From positions 806,001-870,000 of the forward strand of contig JAFEUB010001205.1 of assembly GCA_024529925.1 (NCBI GenBank): a DNA stretch of 64,000 bases, given 5' to 3'. Source of the stretch: Ophthalmolycus amberensis. Lineage: Eukaryota; Chordata; Actinopteri; Perciformes; Zoarcidae. How positions within the stretch are numbered: position 1 is the stretch's first letter; the number at the start of each line of letters is the position of its first letter. Below are positions 56,491 to 64,000 of the stretch, in pieces. Under the pieces are notes generated by a model. The model did not search any database. It was not told the origin of the DNA and saw only the letters and a program-made list of their open reading frames with translations. The position numbers and the translations under genes are program-made.

Positions 56491-56506
56491 GGGGGGGGGG
56501 GGGGGG
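56491..56506. repeat. 16-G homopolymer
   Basis: An uninterrupted run of G on the plus strand. Confidence 0.9.
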
Positions 56507-56642
56507 AGAGTCCCACAAATAATGTCAGAATGAATGTAGCTGATTTACATTCTGCTCTCTTTGTGATTGTGCTACCAGTTGCTGTTGTGTCCAGGGTAAT
56601 TAGGAGTTAATGACAGTGTAATTGGGCATTGGGCACATTTGG

Positions 56643-56643
<1 letters not shown>

Positions 56644-56675
<32 letters not shown>
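56644..56675. repeat. (GACA)n microsatellite
   Basis: About eight tandem GACA tetranucleotides. On the minus strand this gives a spurious Cys-Leu-Ser-Val repeat. Confidence 0.95.
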
Positions 56676-56677
<2 letters not shown>

Positions 56678-57101
56678 GAGGGAGGTGTGCTGAATGACTT
56701 GTCTAAAAAGGGATGACACTGTATGGGCAGACTCTCCACCACCACCACCTGAGTGCCACTCACAGACGACAAGGCAGAGGAGAGGGGGGATGAAGGAGGT
56801 GGGGGGTGGGCCTGATATGGAGGAGGGGGATGGGGAAATATGGCTGGAGCAGGTGGAGGACGCTGGTTAGCGGGCATGCTCCTGGTGCTGTAACTGTGAC
56901 AGAGAGAAAAAAAAGGTTGTCATTCTAGGACCGTTTGGTTTACACACGTGTTGGTCTCGTGGATATTCTTATTCATAATTCTCTCTTTTATTTCACGTCT
57001 TTTCTTCCCTATGGTTGGTTTCCCCCCCGTTTTTTTCCTGTTTTCTGTCTCTGCAATGCGTGCATAGATAAGGATTGTAGAAAGGAAGACAATTGTACAA
57101 T

Positions 57102-57114
57102 CCCCCCCCCCCCC
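57102..57114. repeat. 13-C homopolymer
   Basis: An uninterrupted run of C on the plus strand. Confidence 0.9.
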
Positions 57115-57189
57115 AATTTCCCTTCGCTCTGCCTCTGAAGGACTAAGACAGATTCTCCTGTATAGGTGGATTGTGAGAGGGAGAAAGAT

Positions 57190-57224
57190 GGAGAGAGAGA
57201 GAGAGCGAGAGAGAGCGAGAGAGA
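57190..57224. repeat. (GA)n-rich tract
   Basis: GA repeat with two GCGA interruptions. Confidence 0.85.
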
Positions 57225-57782
57225 GGTGAGCTGGTTACTGTGGCAACCAGGAGAGTGACTCTTGCAATGGCATATGCATGGGAGGGGGGGGGGTAGAGAG
57301 GTGGAGGGAGAGAGGAGAGTGCTGGTGAAGGGATGTAGTAGAGGGAGGGGTGGGCTTGTGGTGGAGGAGGTGGAGTGCAGGAGGCAGATCAGAGGGAGGT
57401 GTCAGTGGGTTACTGCGCACAGAGAGATTCACCCTCTTTTTTTTTTCTAACCCTGGCAGAAGAAAGGAGGCAGAAACAAAAGGGAGCTGTCTTTTGAATG
57501 GTCGCTGCGCTGGATTGGACTGTCAGCGCTTCCTCCTAACAACCTCACTTAGCTTGCTACTCCCAGACACTTCCTTACTCTGTGTCTCTCTCTCTGTGCT
57601 TCCCTTTCAGAACACTATACACGCTTCAGTCTGTTGCATGTGCCTCTCAGATTGAAATCTACCACTGATAAATTACAGCCGTTAATTGTTGGGAATTAAC
57701 TGCTGGATTTGAGCTTTAAAATGAGTAAAGTAAACTTCACACTTGTGTGCATTTTGACTCAATAGTCAATTATTTCAATTAA

Positions 57783-57995
57783 GGTTGCAACTAACATTTA
57801 TTTTAATTTTCGATTAATTTGCTTTTATTCTATAAAACATCAGACTAATTGTCTTGGTTTGTCTGACCAACAGTCCAAAATCCAAAGACATTCAGTTAGC
57901 TTTAATGTGCAGACGAGGAAAAGCAGGAAATGATCCCAGAGGCTGGAACCATCAAACCTTTGGTATTTTTCCTTGATGAATAAGCTAAAACGATG
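57783..57995 (+). repeat. Interspersed repeat, copy 2 (ggttgcaactaac family)
   Basis: It reads ggttgcaactaacatttatt, ttcgattaattt, tctataaaacatcaga, gaccaacagtccaaaatcca and aaacgatgaaac. It is the same family as 7681-7905 and resembles a widespread fish repeat from memory. Confidence 0.6.
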
Positions 57996-59758
57996 AAACT
58001 TAGATGTTTTAACCACTGTCTACTTGTGCTATTGTTAAACTATGCTAGCAGTTACTATTATTCAACGTATGTCACTTGTGACCACAGTCACTGCTGTTTA
58101 ACAAAAGTTACGTCGTCTCTCTCTGCAGCAAGAGTTTGTGACTTTAGTTGAACACCAACCGCTGTGGCCTTCAAGTGACAATTGTGGAATAAATGGTTTG
58201 TGGGCAGATTTTGTCAGCGCGATAACGTCGCAACCGTGCAAGATACAGTCACGAAACTTTACAGATGTGCAGTTGAAGTGAAGGTTGAGTTGACGATGGG
58301 TGTGGTCTCAGCACGGGCACCGGGAGTAAGGGTTGTAGGAAGTGGGAAAAGAGACGCTTCAATATACCCCTAGAATGTAGCCATTTTCGCACTTTTCATT
58401 TTTGCACGTTTAAATAAACATTCTGTGTCGCTATGGCAGCGACTTATGTCGACTACTATGTGTAAAAGAGCTGCGTCATAAGTCATCGGCTAACCTTCAC
58501 TGTGAGCCAGAGAGAGAGCTTCATACATGTAAGTTAGACTTGCTCAGGTGGGATGGAGACACTACAACAGAGCAGTTTGTCATACAACCCTGTGTTATTC
58601 AATGACAAATAAAAGGACCTTGTACCTTGAAGATCAATGCATTCCAATAGCGGTTTTTAGGTATACACCAACCCCTGGCTGTGTTAAATTAGTATTCAAC
58701 TGTCAAAAAAGTAGCTGATCCATTTTCTATCAATCTAGGAGAAAGTGTATTATCCTTGGTTATAATTTTTGCCCAAATCTTGCTACATCCGCATGCAGGA
58801 CAACTGGATTATTACAGATTTTGCCCCATCTGTTGTGTAAACTTTCCATTTTTGCTTAGATAAGGGAAATTAACCTGTCTTTTAAAAACTCCTTCCAAAT
58901 GACTTTGCTGGCCCGTTGTGAAGACAAGAGGAGGATGAAAGTAAGTACCCTCTGACCTTATGACAGGAGCCCACAGAGAAACAGACTGCCAGAGACAAAC
59001 AGAGCCATGGGGTGGGTGTAATGAATATGCTGCCCCCTATGGTGGGGATGACCTTATAAACAACAACAAACTGTCACTGTGGCCAGGCCTGCTGGGAGCT
59101 GCCCTCTGTGCAAGGGCAAATGGCCTGGAATTCACTGGACAGGACTGCCAGGCTCCGAGAGGAGACAGTAATTAGATGTTGTAACACAAGCTTCTGGGCA
59201 TGCATAGTTTGTTTTTTTACTGTGCACTCGTTTAAACAATCAGTCAAACGTTTAAATTCCTCCTTCAACCAGCTGATGAGACCACACGAGTACTGCGTTA
59301 GATGCCGCACACAGTAGTTTCTCCCTTTTACGACACACAGCGTCATACAAACGGAGGATGGCACATCATAAGTTATTTGTTGTGTAACCCAGGTAGATCA
59401 TCAAAAGTCCCGTTGATGCCGCAGCGGCGAATGTGCTCCACTGTGTAGCGTGGCGCTAAGTGACTGCTTTTATTATACGAGACAAGCGACACGCCTGCGA
59501 TCGCTGTGATCTCAGCCAGCCGTTTCAGAATCAAACGGCAGAGGAGAGACGTCCTCGTGTTTCAAGGAGGGACTTTCATGTCACCATGAAGGAGACGGGG
59601 GGGTTAGAAGTCAGAGCGAGGCATATGGCATCTTGAATTTGGGCGATGAGAACTGACAGGTTAACTGAACATTTGGCGGGGGGTTGGCGAGTGGTAGGGG
59701 TGCACGGGGAGAAAAATGGGTAGAGGAGAGGTGGGGGAAGAGAGGTGTGGGTTCTGGT

Positions 59759-59759
<1 letters not shown>

Positions 59760-59791
<32 letters not shown>
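59760..59791. repeat. (GT)n microsatellite
   Basis: About 31 bp of GT repeat, followed by a G-rich stretch. Confidence 0.95.
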
Positions 59792-59793
<2 letters not shown>

Positions 59794-62061
59794 AGGGGTA
59801 GGTGGGTAAGGTTGCTAAACACTTCCATCTGTTCGTATCCCGAGGCGCTACTGGGGCAGTTAGCTACTGTCTTATGCAGATGAGGTGTTGCTGGGCCACC
59901 TCCTTCCGCTAACAGCAGATAAATAATGATATAAATATATTTGAATAATAGAAATGGCAGGACGGGGGGAAACAAGGAGCAGTGGGGTCAGGCTGTTTCC
60001 GAGGGAGAGCTTGTTGTTCTTTTCTTTCCATCCGATGATCACAGCTCTCTCAGGACGTGCGAGCGCCGTAACTACGTCCTCATTAGGGTCGGCCTTCCTC
60101 ACCGTCCCATGAGAGAGATCTGCTTAACAGGGGTCCTCCACGCACACCGACAGGCATAATAGGAGCAATGAAGATATAGTGGAATTCTAAGCAATACTGA
60201 TAATGTCACTGTGTACTTTGGTACTGTTAATATACAGTATGTAAAACCTGTTTTGTTTCTGACCAGTGACCAGGTTTTCACCGTCTTAATCCATTATAAT
60301 AAACCTGTAGCTCTTTACATTATTATTCTAAACACTGGCTAACTGGTAGGTCTTCCTCAGGGGGGGGGGGATAGCTTGTGTTTAGATAGTCAGCGCATAC
60401 AGTGACAACCAACAAGTTGAAAAGACTTTTTAAGAAAAGAATGTCACAAATACAAAAGGGGCGGTTTAAAAAATGGAATTTGCTTTGTAGACCCTCTGTT
60501 TTTTAGACAAGTAAAAGTAATATATTTGTGTGAACATAAGGCTTGCTATTGGTTTGGTGATCTTATTGGGTTGCCATTAGCATCTGCCATAATAGTTGCT
60601 AATCTTCCTGAGGTCCACGCTGTCCTTGGATTTCTGTCTGCAGTCCCGTAAACACTGATTCCGACCTACGCTACAGGCTTTTCGGATTGAAAGAGGTTTT
60701 AAGGGGTAATTGAGTGAGATTCTTGAATCCCACACGTCCCTGTTCTTAGATACAGTTGTGTCATGTGTGTGCTCCCACTAAATGATCGCATATTCAAATG
60801 AGGATAAGGGGCTTTTGTTAGAATGAGGGGGATAGGAGGGAGAGAGAGAAAAAAAAAGGTCGAAGAAGTGGAGGAAGGAAAGCAAAGCCCAGACTGATTT
60901 GAATCTGGTAAACTGTCAGAGAGAGGGATTACCCCACCAAATCCCTGGCGAAAATAGAGGCCCGAGTTATTTACTAGCCTTACAATCAGCTGCAAACCAT
61001 CTGTACTTAATTGTAACACACACACTTTATGAAGATCAACTGGGGATTTGGCTACAAAGCCTCTTACGCCGCTGAATTGGTGTCCCTGCCTCGAGGGGGA
61101 GAGTATGGGAGGGTGCTAGAGACACGTCACATGTACTTTGGAGGACGTGGACTCTGCTGCTCTCTCTAGTATCTATCTGTGCCCCGTCCTGCTAAATACA
61201 GAGACAAACCCTGTGCATTATTAGAGTAAGGGGGGAGGGGGTGCGAGGGCAGGGAATTAAGATGAGCTAAGTAAGCGTGTGACACCTCTGCTTGCTTAGA
61301 AGAGAACCTGGACAACACAGACACACACAGAGATATATACATGACTGGACATGGCCGGCACCAAAACATTTGATTGGCTTGAGTCTGAATTGCTTTTAGC
61401 AGAGGCCAGTCATGAGATCCCAATTAGCCACGTAATTGACCTGGTAACCTACACTTAGCGATGGAAATCAGCATGAGGAAAACAATAGCTCAGATACAGG
61501 CCCGGTGCAGAAACCCTGCATGCGGTGGCATTGTTTAATGTAGGTCGCTGTGCATTCTGTTGTTCCTGGCAGCCATCTGAAGACGGGAGATAAGAAGTCC
61601 TGTCCAAGCCACTGAATGGCAGAAAGCCAGATTAATCCTATTTAACGAGAGATCTGGGCTGAATCTGAATCTGGGGTGGGGCGTGTTGGTTGGGGTCACG
61701 CGAGGAGCGCGTCGGGGTCAGGCTCTGGCTTTGTTGGAGGTGTGGTCCCCGGACATTGAGAATCTTCAAAAACAATGTACACCACACCTCTCTGCAGGCA
61801 CTCATCCATAATCACTGACATGAATGCTTATCAAGTGCTTGGGAACAAAAATGTGAGTGTGTGATTTTTGTTGTTTTTATTTTGTTGCCGAACAACAAGA
61901 GCTAAATAAAGAAGGAAACGACTGTCCTCCATGAGCGCACCACTTCTAAGAGACTCACAGAAGCGTAACCCAGGAACAAATATTGTGGGATAAGCTGCTG
62001 GCTGCTTTAACTCATTTATTTCCTTCCGCCGCGCTAATTCCCATCTCCATATGTTGAAGGA

Positions 62062-62076
62062 GGGGGGGGGGGGGGG
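62062..62076. repeat. 15-G homopolymer
   Basis: An uninterrupted run of G. Confidence 0.9.
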
Positions 62077-63414
62077 TTTGCGTGTATGGACATAGGGGGT
62101 GGCGGGTGTCAGGGATTAGGCCATGTCTGGACATACGCTGTGTGTAATCATGCTGGAAAGCTGGTCATTGTGCATCTCTGTGTCCAGTATAAGTCCGTGG
62201 GCCCCGGGACACCATGGCACTATATACTTTATAACTCCTTTATAGTAGAATATAAAGTAGATGTAAATGTAAAATTAACAAAATAAAATGTTATAATAGA
62301 CACATAAGCGCTGAAACTCTGTCTCACGTAGAATAAATTCAACATTATTTTTGTGTTTTTATGTTGTGTTAGTTGGAAATTTGTTGGGATTTGCTAATGC
62401 TGCCATGCGCAAGCTAATGAGACTGTAATCATTTCTCTGCAACTCCCTTCAGAGCTTCACAACAAAGCATCTGCATCACAGAAGCTATACAGAAACTATA
62501 AAGCAAACCGCCTGTAAATTACAGAATAAACTGTTAAGATAGAAACTGTCAACTTTCAACACACGCGGTTTCACAAAGTTCAGAGAAGCACCTGTAGTTT
62601 TGTCCTCTGCTCGGTCACATCATGACTCTTAATGAAGCTTCCCCCACCCCCCCCACCCCTCTTCATTAGAAGGTATAATCCCCGATGGCCCATCTGCCAG
62701 ACGCCAAAGCCACAAAACACAGAGCAAACAAGGCTGGGAACAAGCCGGCCATTATGGGGCCTCTTTGAATGGGCCGAGCGATCGCGTACACACTCGCCGT
62801 GTTTGCTCAGGCCCTGCACATGCTCACCACAGCGCTGCTATTTTCACACAGAGGAGGAACTATTTGAGCTTCAGGAGAATGATCGCTGCTGATGAGCGGT
62901 GCACCTGCCACTAAAGAGGATAGGTGTGTGTGTGTGTAGAGTGGAGGACTCTCCCTCTCGAGCTCAAAACACAGACTTAATACTGTAACATGAAATAAAT
63001 TGCAGCTAATGTTTGTAGGACACAGTGGATGCTATATTTTCTATTTCATGATTTGCTCATTTTAAGCAGCAGAATTGGCTCAAAACTGCTTCAATGTATC
63101 TGATGCTTTCCCTTAACAAACAGCTTATATAATGAGACCGATACAAGCCAAGCATTCAGCTGCACTTTGTCCTTTCACTATACAGTAGGCTTTCTAAAGG
63201 GCCTCCACCACATTAACAATACGGTCTTCTAAATGTCCTCTTTCCAAGCAAAAAAAAAAGCCATTTTAGGAAAAAAAAGAGAGAAAAAAACAATTGTGCT
63301 ATATGTTCATCAGCTCGTCTTTTTCAGTGTTAACTGAGGAGAGCCAGCACTGTTCTAGCAACACAGACTGACGGACACAAAATGGCTGCCTCGGACTGAA
63401 AGAGGCAGTGAGCC

Positions 63415-63417
<3 letters not shown>

Positions 63418-63453
<36 letters not shown>
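63418..63453. repeat. (CAG)n trinucleotide repeat, about 12 units
   Basis: An uninterrupted GCA/CAG run. On the minus strand it reads as CTG, giving a spurious poly-Leu ORF. It is likely length-polymorphic. Confidence 0.95.
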
Positions 63454-63454
<1 letters not shown>

Positions 63455-63532
63455 ACCTTTTACTGGTCTCCCTCTTTCCTCACTCTTATTGAGGGAAGAT
63501 TGACAAATTGCCAGCACACCACCACTTGATTG

Positions 63533-63563
63533 CCCCCCCCCCCCCACACACACACACACACAC
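63533..63563. repeat. C-run followed by (AC)n
   Basis: 13 C residues (63533-63545), then about 18 bp of AC repeat. Confidence 0.9.
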
Positions 63564-63628
63564 CCTCCAATAGTCCCACAGCATCGACATATCGGGGGGG
63601 TTGCAGCAGTGTGACCCCCTTGCCGCCC

Positions 63629-63663
63629 AACCGGGATTACACTGTGGAAATGTAATCCTGGTT
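63629..63663. repeat. 13-bp near-perfect inverted repeat
   Basis: aaccgggattaca (63629-63641) pairs with tgtaatcctggtt (63651-63663) at 12 of 13 positions around a 9-nt loop, ctgtggaaa. It lies directly before a 20-G run. Confidence 0.8.
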
Positions 63664-63665
63664 TT

Positions 63666-63685
63666 GGGGGGGGGGGGGGGGGGGG
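63666..63685. repeat. 20-G homopolymer
   Basis: The longest G run in the window; its length may be unreliable in an assembly. Confidence 0.9.
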
Positions 63686-64000
63686 CTAAAGGGATCAAGG
63701 CGCGAGAGGACACAATGTAATCAGGGACAACGTCTACACCCCAAGAATCAGACAGCAAGATAAATCCAAGCAGAGGTTTATCCACGACGTCAATTAGAAC
63801 ATATGTTGGGACACATTAATTGAGGCACGACACACTTACTGAAAGTCGGCCCGCTCATGCATGCCGAGGGCAACGCACTTTTTAATTTGTATTGTTTTAG
63901 ACACTTAAATGATTTTTCGATTTTTTATTTCTTGATTAAAAATACTTTCTGAAAATATATATATATATATTTGATTGCATGAATATATGAATGTGTGAAA

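Larger units (their letters stand above)
37982..64000 (-). other. Intronic region upstream of dscam exon 4 (partial intron 3)
   Basis: 26 kb with no recognisable exon on either strand. I looked for the first half of Ig2, Ig1 and a signal peptide on the minus strand and did not find them; a very large intron 3 is usual for vertebrate DSCAM. It contains microsatellites, long G/C homopolymers and several likely interspersed repeats, listed separately. Small exons of about 50-150 nt could still be missed by eye. Confidence 0.6.

Noticed and set aside
56572..56877. Minus-strand ORF with repeated Cys-Leu-Ser-Val
   Set aside because: Translation of the (GACA)n repeat and G-rich sequence.
63299..63559. 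Minus-strand ORF with poly-Leu
   Set aside because: Translation of (CAG)n; the leucine run is not a signal peptide with a following Ig1 domain or a splice donor.
37982..64000. Missing dscam exons 1-3 (signal peptide, Ig1, first half of Ig2)
   Set aside because: No minus-strand match to the expected Ig1/Ig2a residues was found by eye; a profile search would be decisive.
1..64000. CRISPR array, operon, tRNA or rRNA genes, or a new defence-type gene cluster
   Set aside because: None seen. Repeats are eukaryotic microsatellites and transposons, and the only supported gene is dscam.

Overview
This window is vertebrate nuclear DNA, almost certainly from a ray-finned (teleost) fish. It has split genes with GT-AG introns, abundant CA/TG and TA microsatellites, G/C homopolymers, LINE and hAT-type transposon remnants, and low coding density. 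One gene can be supported: the 3' part of a Down syndrome cell adhesion molecule gene (dscam) on the minus strand. It runs from about 37,981 (most 5' exon seen) down to a stop codon at 2,140.

Thirty coding exons were read by translation and by matching splice sites and reading phase at every junction. In order they encode the second half of Ig2; Ig3 to Ig9; fibronectin type III domains FN1 to FN4; Ig10; FN5 and FN6; the transmembrane helix; and a cytoplasmic tail ending in the PDZ-binding sequence SYTLV. Vertebrate DSCAM has 33 coding exons as I recall it, so these correspond to exons 4-33. The signal peptide, Ig1 and the first half of Ig2 were not found and probably lie beyond 64,000. Residue-level resemblance favours DSCAM over DSCAML1; I could not decide between the fish duplicates dscama and dscamb.

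Layout: 1-2,139 is 3' UTR plus unassigned flank. 2,140-6,659 holds the tail and membrane exons, with a sense-oriented (relative to the window) LINE reverse-transcriptase fragment in the last intron. 7,266-19,156 holds FN6 back to Ig9 with mostly short introns. 19,157-27,414 is an 8.3 kb intron. 27,415-37,981 holds Ig8 back to Ig2b, with a complete 1,007-bp non-autonomous hAT element at 28,990-29,996. 37,982-64,000 is intron with repeats and no recognisable exon.

The main points for a second look are these. In the last exon, two conserved blocks are in different reading frames (a one-base discrepancy or an alternative acceptor). A 31-nt microexon lies next to the membrane. A 114-nt intron is in frame and stop-free. 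The hAT element has perfect 8-bp target duplications. Several perfect hairpins lie in introns. I found no evidence of a new multi-gene system.
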